The notes under the pieces: model-generated | Database searches by the model: none | What the model saw: the letters and a program-made list of their open reading frames with translations, nothing else | Told to the model about the DNA's origin: nothing | Assembly: GCA_049366815.1 (NCBI GenBank) | Contig: JBMNCO010000111.1 | Location: forward strand, 1-31,569 | Reading direction: 5' to 3' | DNA length: 31,569 nt | From: CAYNYM01 sp049366815 | Lineage (GTDB): Bacteria; Desulfobacterota; DSM-4660; Desulfatiglandales; HGW-15 | Translations under genes and position numbers: made by a program | In this document: one piece after another, positions 23,107-31,569 of the stretch | How positions within the stretch are numbered: position 1 is the stretch's first letter | Layout: each line of letters opens with the position of its first letter

Positions 23107-25104
23107 TCAGTTGCGCACCTCCAGTTCCTTCTTTTCCAGAAGCCTTATTTCGTCCCGCAGACGGGCCGCCTCTTCGAACTCCAGGTCCTTGGCGGCCTCG
23201 ATCATCCTCCTGTGGAGATCCCCGATCATTTCCTGGATCCGTTCCGGCGACGGATAGGGTCCCTCCCTTTCCGCAATGAGCGGGGGGGTGACATAATCCG
23301 CTTCATAGGGAGAGGCCAGGATATCATCGATCGCCTTGCGGATGGATACCGGCGTAATGTTGTGCAGCCGGTTATATTCCATCTGTGTCCGGCGCCGCCG
23401 GTTGCTCTCTTCGATGGCCCTTGCCATGGAGCCCGTCACCCGGTCGCCATAGAGGATCACGGTGCCCCGGACGTTCCTGGCGGCCCGCCCACAGGTCTGT
23501 ATCAGGGACCTTTCGGACCTCAAAAAACCTTCCTTGTCCGCGTCCAGGATGGCCACCAAGGACACCTCGGGAAGATCCAGTCCCTCCCTCAGGAGGTTGA
23601 TCCCCACAAGGACGTCGAAGACCCCCAGCCGCAGGTCCTTGACAATCTCCATCCTCTGGATCGTCTTGATGTCCGAGTGGAGATACCGAACCCTGAGACC
23701 CAGTTCGACGTAGTAGTCGGTGAGGTCTTCGGCCATATTCTTGGTCAGTGTCGTGACGAGCACGCGTTCATTTCCCGCCACCCTTTCACGGATCCTTGCC
23801 AGGAGATCATCCACCTGGTTGGTGGCGGGCAGGACGAGGATTTCGGGATCCGTGAGTCCCGTGGGTCTGATGATCTGTTCGGCGATCCGCTCCGCCCTTT
23901 CCAGTTCGTAGGGACCGGGTGTGGCGGAGACATAGATGATTTGTCTGACCCTCTCCTCGAATTCCTGGAACCTGAGGGGACGGTTGTCCAGGGCTGAGGG
24001 CAGACGAAAACCATACTCCACCAGGGTCATTTTTCTGGATCGATCGCCGTTGTACATGCCGTTGAGCTGAGGAATGGTGATGTGACTCTCATCCACCATG
24101 ACCAGGTAGTCTCTGGGGAAGTAGTCCAGGAGGGTGGGCGGGGGTTCTCCTGGGGACCGGCCTGTAAGGTGGCGTGAATAGTTTTCTATCCCGTGGCAAT
24201 AGCCTATCTCCAGCATCATTTCCAGGTCAAAGAGGGTCCTTTCCTCGATCCTCTGGGCCTCGATGAGCTTGCCTTGGGCGCGGAGTGTCCCGATTCTTTC
24301 CTTGAGTTCTTCCCGGATACGGGCCATGGCCTTTTCCCTGATTTCTCCGGTGGTCACGTAGTGGGTGGCCGGGTAGACGGTTATGCGATTCAGGTCATGG
24401 ATGGTCTTACCCGTCAGGGGATCGATTTGCTGGATGGCCTCTATGGTATCCCCGAAAAAGCTGACGCGAACGGCCCGATCCTCCTCATGGACGGGATAGA
24501 TGTCCAGGACATCCCCACGGACCCGAAAACTCCCCCGGGAAAAATCATAGTCTCCGCGTTCATAGTGGATCTCCACCAGCCTTTGAAGGGCGTCCTCCCT
24601 GGCCAGATTCATATCCCGTTCCATGTAAAGGAGCATGTTGTGGTAGACCTCGGGGGACCCCAGGCCGTAGATGCAGGAAACGCTGGCCACGATGATCACG
24701 TCCTCGCGGTCCAGGAGGGAGCGGGTGGCCGAGTGCCGCATCTTGTCGATCTGCTCGTTGATGTGTGCATCCTTCTGGATATAGGTGTCTGACTGGGGGA
24801 TGTAGGCCTCGGGCTGGTAGTAGTCATAGTAACTGACAAAGTACTCTACGGCATTACGGGGGAAAAGCTTCTTGAGTTCGCCGTAGAGCTGGGCGGCCAG
24901 GGTCTTATTGGGGGCTATGATGAGGGCGGGTTTCTGGACCCGGGCGATGACATGGGCCATGGTGAAGGTCTTACCCGAGCCGGTGACACCCAGGAGGATC
25001 TGGTGGCGGAGGTCTTCACGCAGACCCTCCGCCAGGGTCTCGATGGCCTGCGGCTGATCGCCGCAAGGTGCAAGGTCTGTGACAAGTTCGAATTGACCGG
25101 GCAT
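23107..25104 (-). CDS. uvrB: Excinuclease ABC subunit B
   Basis: UvrB is the damage-verifying helicase-like subunit of nucleotide excision repair. The 665-residue protein shows Walker A GVTGSGKT (about 39-46) and the beta-hairpin YYDYYQPEAY that probes the DNA strand. It also shows DEAD-like VMVDESH, the QTCGRAARN motif VI and a C-terminal UVR domain (from about 625, AAKDLEFEEAARLRDEI) for UvrC binding. It starts at ATG 25104 or GTG 25110; neither has a strong ribosome site. Upstream is the cysS end with an assembly gap between. No LexA-like box was recognised. Confidence 0.97.
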   Translation of the reverse strand: MPGQFELVTDLAPCGDQPQAIETLAEGLREDLRHQILLGVTGSGKTFTMAHVIARVQKPALIIAPNKTLAAQLYGELKKLFPRNAVEYFVSYYDYYQPEAYIPQSDTYIQKDAHINEQIDKMRHSATRSLLDREDVIIVASVSCIYGLGSPEVYHNMLLYMERDMNLAREDALQRLVEIHYERGDYDFSRGSFRVRGDVLDIYPVHEEDRAVRVSFFGDTIEAIQQIDPLTGKTIHDLNRITVYPATHYVTTGEIREKAMARIREELKERIGTLRAQGKLIEAQRIEERTLFDLEMMLEIGYCHGIENYSRHLTGRSPGEPPPTLLDYFPRDYLVMVDESHITIPQLNGMYNGDRSRKMTLVEYGFRLPSALDNRPLRFQEFEERVRQIIYVSATPGPYELERAERIAEQIIRPTGLTDPEILVLPATNQVDDLLARIRERVAGNERVLVTTLTKNMAEDLTDYYVELGLRVRYLHSDIKTIQRMEIVKDLRLGVFDVLVGINLLREGLDLPEVSLVAILDADKEGFLRSERSLIQTCGRAARNVRGTVILYGDRVTGSMARAIEESNRRRRTQMEYNRLHNITPVSIRKAIDDILASPYEADYVTPPLIAEREGPYPSPERIQEMIGDLHRRMIEAAKDLEFEEAARLRDEIRLLEKKELEVRN

Positions 25105-25246
25105 GGGCACAATGGGTGACGGGTGGTCGGAGATAGAGTTTCGGACAGATCAACGCGGCCCGGGCTCCAGGGCAGGTCCCCGTCTCCGTCCTTTCCCTGT
25201 GTCCCCTGCCGTCAATCCGCTCATGGGTGGCCTGATTCTCTGGTCA

Positions 25247-25301
25247 TGCATCAAGGCCGTCCGAGGTGTTCCCGAGTCGACTAGAGCTCAAAGCGCCAGG
25301 T
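25247..25301. repeat. 55-bp assembly overlap, left copy (gap 1)
   Basis: It is identical to 25402-25456 and stands immediately left of the N run. It duplicates the last codons of cysS. It is best read as a k-mer overlap between contigs, not a biological repeat. Confidence 0.93.
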
Positions 25302-25401
25302 NNNNNNNNNNNNNNNNNNNNNNNNNNNNNNNNNNNNNNNNNNNNNNNNNNNNNNNNNNNNNNNNNNNNNNNNNNNNNNNNNNNNNNNNNNNNNNNNNNN
25401 N
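25302..25401. other. Assembly gap of 100 N
   Basis: There are exactly 100 N, a scaffolding placeholder. Because the flanks share 55 bp, the real distance is probably minus 55. The true cysS-uvrB spacing would then be about 170-180 bp. Confidence 0.97.
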
Positions 25402-25435
25402 TGCATCAAGGCCGTCCGAGGTGTTCCCGAGTCGA

Positions 25436-25456
<21 letters not shown>
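25402..25456. repeat. 55-bp assembly overlap, right copy (gap 1)
   Basis: This is the second identical copy of 25247-25301. It contains the cysS stop codon (25436-25438). Confidence 0.93.
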
Positions 25457-26896
<1,440 letters not shown>

Positions 26897-27085
26897 CAAA
26901 AATTCTCCTCGGTTTATTGTATTGCCATCTGATACGCGGACGGGAAGAGGCCTTTGCAGGACTTGATTTTTCCCGAGATCAGGAAAGGCGCTCATCCCGA
27001 CCACTGGGTATTCAGGGGGCAAGATGCGCGCCTGACGATGCATGGGACGGAAAGGAACCTTTTGAAGTCGTCTCCCGAACCGTCT

Positions 27086-27113
27086 AATATACCCTATACC
27101 CCCTCGAGGTCAA
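27086..27113 (-). promoter_or_regulatory. Candidate sigma-70 promoter for cysS
   Basis: On the minus strand, TTGACC (27113-27108), a 16-bp spacer and TATATT (27091-27086) match consensus at 5/6 each. The leader to ATG 26896 would be about 180 nt. No T-box element was recognised in it. Confidence 0.5.
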
Positions 27114-27195
27114 ATCTCAATGTGGACTTTTTTCGAATTTATAGACCTTGAAGGCCCCAGACTGGATCCGGAGAAGAGGCATTTACGGAAGGTTG

Positions 27196-27672
27196 TCAGA
27201 CGGCAATCAGGCTTATGACGGCATAGGCCGCGATGCCTTCTTTCCGCCCGGCAAAACCGAGTCCCTCGGTGGTGGTGGCCTTGATGTTGATGCGGTCCAG
27301 GGATATCCCCAGGATATCTCCCATTTTCTGTTTCATCGAGGAGATATGATGCAAAAGTTTCGGTTCCTGGGCCACGATGGTGGTGTCCAGGTTATTGACA
27401 CGGTAGCCGTCCCCCCTCATCCACTCCAGGACCTTTGCGAGGAGTACCAGGCTGTCCGCATCCTTAAAGGCGGGATCCTTGTCTGGAAAATGCCGGCCGA
27501 TATCGCCCCTGGCCAGGGCCCCCAGGATGGCGTCCATGACGGCGTGGATCAAGACGTCCGCATCGGAGTGGCCTAGGAGTCCCCGGGGGTAAGGTATCCT
27601 GCATCCCCCGAGAATCAGGGGCCTTCCCTCCACCAGACGGTGCACGTCATATCCAAAACCTATACGAAACAA
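27196..27672 (-). CDS. ispF: 2-C-methyl-D-erythritol 2,4-cyclodiphosphate synthase
   Basis: IspF forms the cyclodiphosphate in the non-mevalonate isoprenoid pathway. The 158-residue protein has the metal ligands in GYDVH (D9, H11) and HSDADVL, the loop DIGRHFPDKDP, and the C-terminal signature KATTTEGLGFAGRKEG. It normally forms a trimer. The start is TTG 27672 with GAGGA 6 nt upstream. It follows the fmdB-like gene by 88 bp and is separated from cysS by 299 bp, which carry the cysS promoter. IspD is not adjacent or fused. Confidence 0.96.
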   Translation of the reverse strand: MFRIGFGYDVHRLVEGRPLILGGCRIPYPRGLLGHSDADVLIHAVMDAILGALARGDIGRHFPDKDPAFKDADSLVLLAKVLEWMRGDGYRVNNLDTTIVAQEPKLLHHISSMKQKMGDILGISLDRINIKATTTEGLGFAGRKEGIAAYAVISLIAV

Positions 27673-27760
27673 GATGGTTCCTCATTTTATGGGCCTTTTT
27701 CCCTTTACCGCCTTCTCACGGCCCGGGCGATTCACAGGACGAATGGTTCACATGTCCCGG

Positions 27761-27979
27761 TCAATGGCAGGAGGCGCAGCTTCCGCCGGTGCACCCGGAG
27801 CAACCCGAGGACGATGCCGATGAGGAGTAATGGCCGTTGCTCTTAAAACTGCAGGCGGACATCATCCGCTCCACCTTGTCACCCCGGCAGTCAGGACAAG
27901 TCACCTCGTCTTTGCCCCCGATCACAAGGCATTCGAATTCACTGTTGCATTCCGTGCATCTGTATTCATAGATAGGCAT
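27761..27979 (-). CDS. FmdB-family zinc ribbon protein
   Basis: This 72-residue protein begins MPIYEYRCTECNSEFE and has a second knuckle, CPDC, together forming the zinc ribbon of the FmdB/CxxC putative regulatory family. A Ser/Gly-rich tail ends with four further cysteines (GCSGCTGGSCASCH), as in several relatives. ATG 27979 has AAAGGAGG about 10 nt upstream, lying within the end of the upstream gene. That gene's stop is 1 nt away, so translation is coupled. The family's role is not established. Confidence 0.9.
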   Translation of the reverse strand: MPIYEYRCTECNSEFECLVIGGKDEVTCPDCRGDKVERMMSACSFKSNGHYSSSASSSGCSGCTGGSCASCH

Positions 27980-27980
27980 G

Positions 27981-28952
27981 CTATTCTTCCCTCCTTTCTT
28001 TTCGTCTCTCTTCCAGGCCCTCGATGACCGCGGCGGCCAGCAGGGGAAACATGATCTCGTGATGACCTACAAGGGCGTAGCCCTCACCGCCATCAAGGGT
28101 GGGACGCTGGACGACGTTGGTCATGGGGCGGTATTGTCGTATAAAATCCATATTCACCGTGGTAAACCGCTTGACCTCCCGCCCGAGATTCCGGACCAGC
28201 GAGACGGCCTTCAGGAAGACCTCAGGGAGGATGACGGCGGAACCCAGGTTGATAAATACGCCGCCTTCCAGTCTCGAGACCAGGGTGGCGAAAAGCCTGA
28301 AATCCAGGTGAGAGGTCTTTCCGACGGCGGCTCCGTCCACGGTTGGGTGGCAATGAATGATGTCCGTGCCGATGGCCACATGCACCGTCAGGGGAATGTC
28401 CAGTTCGAAGGCCCTGGCCACGAGGCTGTATCTGTTGAAGGGGAACCCTTCACGCAGGAGCATGGCCCCCACGGACCTTCCGAGACCGTGACCTTTTTCG
28501 GCGCCCTCCTTGATGGCCTGGTTGATGAAGCGGCCGGTCTCTTCGGCCATACCGAATCGCCCCTCACCCAGGTGGGCGGCCACATCCTCGGAAGTCTGCC
28601 CGATCATGGCGAGTTCCGTGTCGTGGATGATTCCGGCCCCGTTCATGGCCAACCCGCTGATCAGGCCCCTGTCCATGAGATCCAGAATAACGGGATTCAG
28701 CCCGACTTTGACGGCATGGGCACCCATGGCCAGCAGAATGGTCTTTTCCGTCTCAGCGGCCCGGACCAGATTTTTTACAATGCGGATGAAATCCCCGGCC
28801 GCGAGGATCCCCGGAAGAGAATCCAGCCACCGCCCGAGCCCTCCACCGGGTTCCCAGGGCTTCCCGAAATCCTCGATACTGACCTTACTGGCCCTGTCTT
28901 TCAGGGGATAGCAGGAGACGCCTTCAAGATCAATGGCATGAATATCCGACAA
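27981..28952 (-). CDS. Conserved protein of unknown function, possibly deoxyhypusine-synthase-like fold
   Basis: This 323-residue soluble protein has distinctive stretches: LLAMGAHAVKVGLNPVI (about 73-89), LAMNGAGIIHDTELAM (about 100-115), IGTDIIHCHPTVDGA, and GGVFINLGSAVILPEVFL. The pattern recalls Rossmann-type proteins and, loosely, deoxyhypusine synthase, but I see no clear equivalent of its catalytic lysine. The start is TTG 28952 with GAGGT 8 nt upstream. It lies 139 bp downstream of gmhA and is translationally coupled to the FmdB-type gene. The C-terminus is highly charged. It is a real gene, but its function is unknown to me. Confidence 0.75.
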   Translation of the reverse strand: MSDIHAIDLEGVSCYPLKDRASKVSIEDFGKPWEPGGGLGRWLDSLPGILAAGDFIRIVKNLVRAAETEKTILLAMGAHAVKVGLNPVILDLMDRGLISGLAMNGAGIIHDTELAMIGQTSEDVAAHLGEGRFGMAEETGRFINQAIKEGAEKGHGLGRSVGAMLLREGFPFNRYSLVARAFELDIPLTVHVAIGTDIIHCHPTVDGAAVGKTSHLDFRLFATLVSRLEGGVFINLGSAVILPEVFLKAVSLVRNLGREVKRFTTVNMDFIRQYRPMTNVVQRPTLDGGEGYALVGHHEIMFPLLAAAVIEGLEERRKERREE

Positions 28953-29091
28953 ATCTCTGACCTCGATTGTGTGATGCCCAAAAGGGCCGATTCACATGGA
29001 TGCATGCAAATCACAAAGGGTGAATCGCGCGATGGACCGTCGCACCGGCGGGAATGCCCTTCCTTCAACGGGAGCCGTTTCCGCAGAGCGG

Positions 29092-29679
29092 CTAGTCTTC
29101 CCCTGTCCCTTGTTGGAAAAGGATGTAATCGACCAGTTGACAGATGAGATGCCCTGCAAATATGTGGGTCTCCTGAATCCTGGCCGTCACCTTGCTCTTG
29201 ACCGGCAGGACCAGATTCACCAGGGATTCAAGCCGGCTCCCGGTGCCCCCTGTGAGCCCGGCCGTATAAATGCCGCGCTTTCTCGCGTCCTTCACGGCCA
29301 TCGCCACATTGGGGGAGTCTCCGCTGGTGCTGATGCCCAGCAGTATGTCTCCTTCAACGCCGATCGCCTTGACCTGCTTGGAAAAGATCTCTTCAAAGGA
29401 ATAATCGTTCCCAATGCTCGTGATGACGGAGGTGTCCGTTGTCAGGGCAATGGCCGGCAGGGGAGGCCGTTCAAGCATGAAACGGTTGACAAATTCCGCA
29501 GCGATGTGCTGGGCGTCCGCCGCGCTGCCTCCATTGCCGCATATCATCAGCTTGCGATCACTTGTAAAGGCCGTGGCGATCCTCTCGGCAAGGGCGATCA
29601 GCTTTGCGCCGTTCTCCTTGATGAAGTCTTCTTTGGTCTTTATGCCCTCCCGCAGGGCCTTCTCGATGATCTTTTCCAT
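29092..29679 (-). CDS. gmhA: Phosphoheptose isomerase GmhA
   Basis: GmhA converts sedoheptulose 7-phosphate to D-glycero-D-manno-heptose 7-phosphate, the first step of ADP-heptose synthesis for the lipopolysaccharide core. The 195-residue SIS-domain protein has ICGNGGSAADAQHIAAEF (about 47-64), GISTSGDSPNV, and a C-terminal QETHIFAGHLIC with the catalytic Glu/His region. ATG 29679 is preceded by GAGG 4 nt upstream. It complements the lipid A genes elsewhere in the window. A promoter with a perfect -35 box lies about 120 bp upstream. Confidence 0.95.
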   Translation of the reverse strand: MEKIIEKALREGIKTKEDFIKENGAKLIALAERIATAFTSDRKLMICGNGGSAADAQHIAAEFVNRFMLERPPLPAIALTTDTSVITSIGNDYSFEEIFSKQVKAIGVEGDILLGISTSGDSPNVAMAVKDARKRGIYTAGLTGGTGSRLESLVNLVLPVKSKVTARIQETHIFAGHLICQLVDYILFQQGTGED

Positions 29680-29768
29680 TTTGCCTCTTCCACCCCCGGG
29701 AACTTCACGGGCCCGTCAAGCCCCCGGTTGAAATGCCGCCATCCACCCGCCTTTTTCTTGAATGAAAT

Positions 29769-29796
29769 AAAAAATCAGCAGGGTCCAGGCCCCTGA
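29769..29796 (-). terminator. Candidate intrinsic terminator after selA
   Basis: On the minus strand, CAGGG pairs with CCCTG around a 7-nt loop (29795-29779), with an alternative TCAG/CTGA outer stem, followed by six T at 29774-29769. It would end selA transcripts. It also sits at the start of any transcript from the promoter at 29801-29829, so it could attenuate gmhA. Confidence 0.5.
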
Positions 29797-29800
29797 AGAA

Positions 29801-29829
29801 AAAATATGCCTTGTGAGCGGCAATGTCAA
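29801..29829 (-). promoter_or_regulatory. Candidate sigma-70 promoter for gmhA
   Basis: On the minus strand, TTGACA (29829-29824, perfect) is followed after 17 bp by TATTTT (29806-29801, 4/6). The terminator-like hairpin lies just downstream of the expected start site. Confidence 0.4.
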
Positions 29830-29862
29830 CGAGGTTGCCCGGCCTGAATCCACTTCATCCAT

Positions 29863-29917
29863 TTCGGGGCACCTGAGGGGTGCGAAGGAAATTACAAGGC
29901 CCCGCTTCCAGGCGTCA
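29863..29917. repeat. 55-bp assembly overlap, left copy (gap 2)
   Basis: It is identical to 30018-30072 and duplicates the end of selA. It is a contig overlap, as at gap 1. Confidence 0.93.
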
Positions 29918-30017
29918 NNNNNNNNNNNNNNNNNNNNNNNNNNNNNNNNNNNNNNNNNNNNNNNNNNNNNNNNNNNNNNNNNNNNNNNNNNNNNNNNNNN
30001 NNNNNNNNNNNNNNNNN
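29918..30017. other. Assembly gap of 100 N
   Basis: This placeholder has exactly 100 N between two identical 55-bp ends. With the overlap merged, the selA stop would lie about 212 bp before the gmhA start codon. Confidence 0.97.
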
Positions 30018-30072
30018 TTCGGGGCACCTGAGGGGTGCGAAGGAAATTACAAGGCCCCGCTTCCAGGCGTCA
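30018..30072. repeat. 55-bp assembly overlap, right copy (gap 2)
   Basis: This is the second identical copy of 29863-29917. It contains the selA stop codon (30047-30049). Confidence 0.93.
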
Positions 30073-31483
30073 GGGCCGCCAGGGCCTGGACGGCCTCCGC
30101 CACGGTCTTCAACTCTTTATCCTGAATCGTGCGCAGGTCCATCAGGAGCTGGTCCTTTTCCACACGCACGATGATGGGCGGATCATAGGCGCGGAACCAT
30201 GTCTCCATGTCATGGGCGGACATGTCCCCGGGCGTGAGACAGAGGAGACGGCTGGGGAGGACAAAAAGGGGCAGGGCCCCGCCGCCGACCTTGGAATCGC
30301 CGTTTAGATAATGTATGGTGAAATTTCGCGTACTCGGGCCGCCGATCATCCTGTTGAGACGCCGTGCCTTGGATCTCATTGCGCCGAAGTCCTGGCAGAT
30401 CATTTTCAGTGTGGGGATCTCCTCCAGGGCCGCCCTCTCATCCCTGTAGAGATTGAGGGTTTCTTCGAGGGCCATGAGGGTGAGCTTGTCTATCCTGACC
30501 GCCCTGGTGAGGGGATTTTTCTTGATGGCATCCAGGAGATGCCTTTTCCCCAGGATGATCCCGGCCTGGGGCCCCCCAAGGAGTTTGTCGCCGCTGAAGG
30601 TGACCAGGTCCACACCTTCGGCAAGGACCTCTTGGACCGTGGGCTCCTTGGTCAGGCCGTATTTGGAAAAATCCACAAGGCAGCCGCTCCCCAGATCCTC
30701 CATGACCGGAATCCCGTATTTGCGGCCGAGTTCGACCAATCGGGATGTCTCCACGTCCTCGCTGAAGCCCACGATCTGGAAATTGCTCTGATGCACCTTC
30801 AGGAGGATGGCCGTGTCCGGGCCGATCACCTCCTCGTAGTCCCTCAGGTGGGTCTTGTTGGTCGTGCCGACCTCCACCATCCGTGCCCCGCTCTTGCGCA
30901 TGACGTCCGGCACCCGGAATGATCCGCCGATCTCGACCAGTTGTCCCCTTGAGACCACGGCATCCCGGCCCTTGGCCAGTGTTTCGAGCGCAATGAGGAC
31001 GGCCGCCGCATTGTTGTTGACCACCAGGACGCCTTCCGCGCCGGTGAGCTCTTTGAATATGCCCTCCACATGGGTATACCTGATGCCTCTCCTGCCCCGG
31101 CCCAGGTCGTATTCCAGATTGCTGTACCCGCCGCCGATGGCCCTGAACCTCTCGATCACCTTGTCCGCCAGCAGAGAGCGTCCGAGATTGGTGTGGACAA
31201 TGATGCCCGTGGCATTGATGACAGGGCGCAGGCTCGATTGAGACAGGAGCATCAGCCTGTCCCTGACAGCCGATGCAACCCGGTCAAGACCAAAATCCGA
31301 CTCATCCTGATAGGCCTTTCCGGCTGTGATCTGCCCCCGGATATGATCAAGAACCTGGTGAATCGCCTTAAGAACCAGGGTCCGAGGATAGAGGGTCAAG
31401 GTCTTGACAAGCTCATGACTGTTGAGCAGCCGGTCAACGGAGGGGATGAGCTTGAACAGGATCTGTTTATCCTTTGATGTCAC
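30047..31483 (-). CDS. selA: L-seryl-tRNA(Sec) selenium transferase
   Basis: SelA turns seryl-tRNA(Sec) into selenocysteinyl-tRNA(Sec) using selenophosphate. The 478-residue PLP enzyme has the PLP lysine K300 in FSGDKLLGGPQAG, the N-terminal tRNA-binding helical domain, and the conserved stretches VINATGIIVHTNLGRS and VNNNAAAV. GTG 31483 is preferred because GGGAGG lies 7 nt upstream; the frame extends 8 codons further to 31507. Its presence shows the organism encodes selenoproteins. selB and the Sec tRNA are not in the window and may follow to the right. The 3' end lies within the assembly overlap of gap 2. Confidence 0.97.
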   Translation of the reverse strand: MTSKDKQILFKLIPSVDRLLNSHELVKTLTLYPRTLVLKAIHQVLDHIRGQITAGKAYQDESDFGLDRVASAVRDRLMLLSQSSLRPVINATGIIVHTNLGRSLLADKVIERFRAIGGGYSNLEYDLGRGRRGIRYTHVEGIFKELTGAEGVLVVNNNAAAVLIALETLAKGRDAVVSRGQLVEIGGSFRVPDVMRKSGARMVEVGTTNKTHLRDYEEVIGPDTAILLKVHQSNFQIVGFSEDVETSRLVELGRKYGIPVMEDLGSGCLVDFSKYGLTKEPTVQEVLAEGVDLVTFSGDKLLGGPQAGIILGKRHLLDAIKKNPLTRAVRIDKLTLMALEETLNLYRDERAALEEIPTLKMICQDFGAMRSKARRLNRMIGGPSTRNFTIHYLNGDSKVGGGALPLFVLPSRLLCLTPGDMSAHDMETWFRAYDPPIIVRVEKDQLLMDLRTIQDKELKTVAEAVQALAALTPGSGAL

Positions 31484-31569
31484 GGTTGATCCTCCCTGCT
31501 GGGGCACGGCCCGGATAGTTGAAAAAAGGTATGAATTTAGCCCTTTCCAATAACTGTGTGGAAATCATG

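Noticed and set aside
22849..23997. 382-residue plus-strand frame
   Set aside because: It runs antisense through uvrB and overlaps the CxxC gene in another frame. Only the uvrB reading has motifs.
26897..27043. 49-residue N-terminal extension of CysS
   Set aside because: ATG 26896 has a strong ribosome site and the normal start; the extension is leader RNA.
27978..29147. 389-residue plus-strand frame
   Set aside because: It is antisense to the 323-residue gene, which has ordered motifs and a ribosome site.
29716..30125. Reading frames running through the N gap at 29918-30017
   Set aside because: They are the same artefact as at the first gap.

Overview
The window is about 31.6 kb of GC-rich DNA carrying a full outer-membrane/lipid A operon, a Lol/Bam operon arm, a NtrX-type sigma-54 regulator, selenocysteine synthesis (selA) and a tungsten-type aldehyde:ferredoxin oxidoreductase. 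Together these suggest an anaerobic Gram-negative bacterium of the former Deltaproteobacteria (Desulfobacterota). The two 100-N gaps are each flanked by an identical 55-bp sequence, so this is a short-read, k-mer-55 style scaffold, probably metagenomic.

Region 1 (1-14.4 kb). engB lies on the plus strand at the left edge and converges on a long minus-strand operon. Read in transcription order from about 14.45 kb leftwards, that operon is lysS, lolC/E, lolD, bamA, skp/ompH, lpxD, fabZ, lpxA, lpxI, a GnnA-like Gfo/Idh oxidoreductase, lpxB and a NtrX-like response regulator. It combines lipoprotein export, outer-membrane protein assembly and the first steps of lipid A synthesis, with the sigma-54 regulator as its last gene. 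A sigma-70-like promoter precedes lysS. BamA carries an extra N-terminal periplasmic domain, and a strong hairpin separates bamA from skp.

Region 2 (14.55-22.4 kb, plus strand). This is the accessory and most interesting part. A good promoter (TTGAAA-17-TATAAG) leads to an unrecognised 381-residue protein. Next is an 832-residue protein made of two lysine-2,3-aminomutase-like halves: the first has the radical-SAM cysteines and the probable PLP lysine, and the second is recognisable but has lost both. After a palindrome-rich 138-bp gap come three genes for an AorABC-like complex: FAD/NAD(P)H subunit, four-cluster ferredoxin subunit and tungstopterin catalytic subunit. The catalytic subunit appears to lack the usual active-site Glu and His segments.

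Region 3 (22.4-23.1 kb). A 456-bp stretch holds a clear minus-strand intrinsic terminator preceded by several small hairpins, possibly a small RNA. It is followed by a 64-residue CxxC/CxxC protein.

Region 4 (23.1-31.5 kb, minus strand). In transcription order: selA, gmhA, an unrecognised 323-residue protein, an FmdB zinc ribbon, ispF, cysS and uvrB. gmhA and cysS each have a recognisable promoter. These are mostly housekeeping genes for selenocysteine, heptose, isoprenoid, cysteinyl-tRNA and DNA repair functions.

No tRNA, rRNA, CRISPR array, insertion sequence or phage gene was seen.
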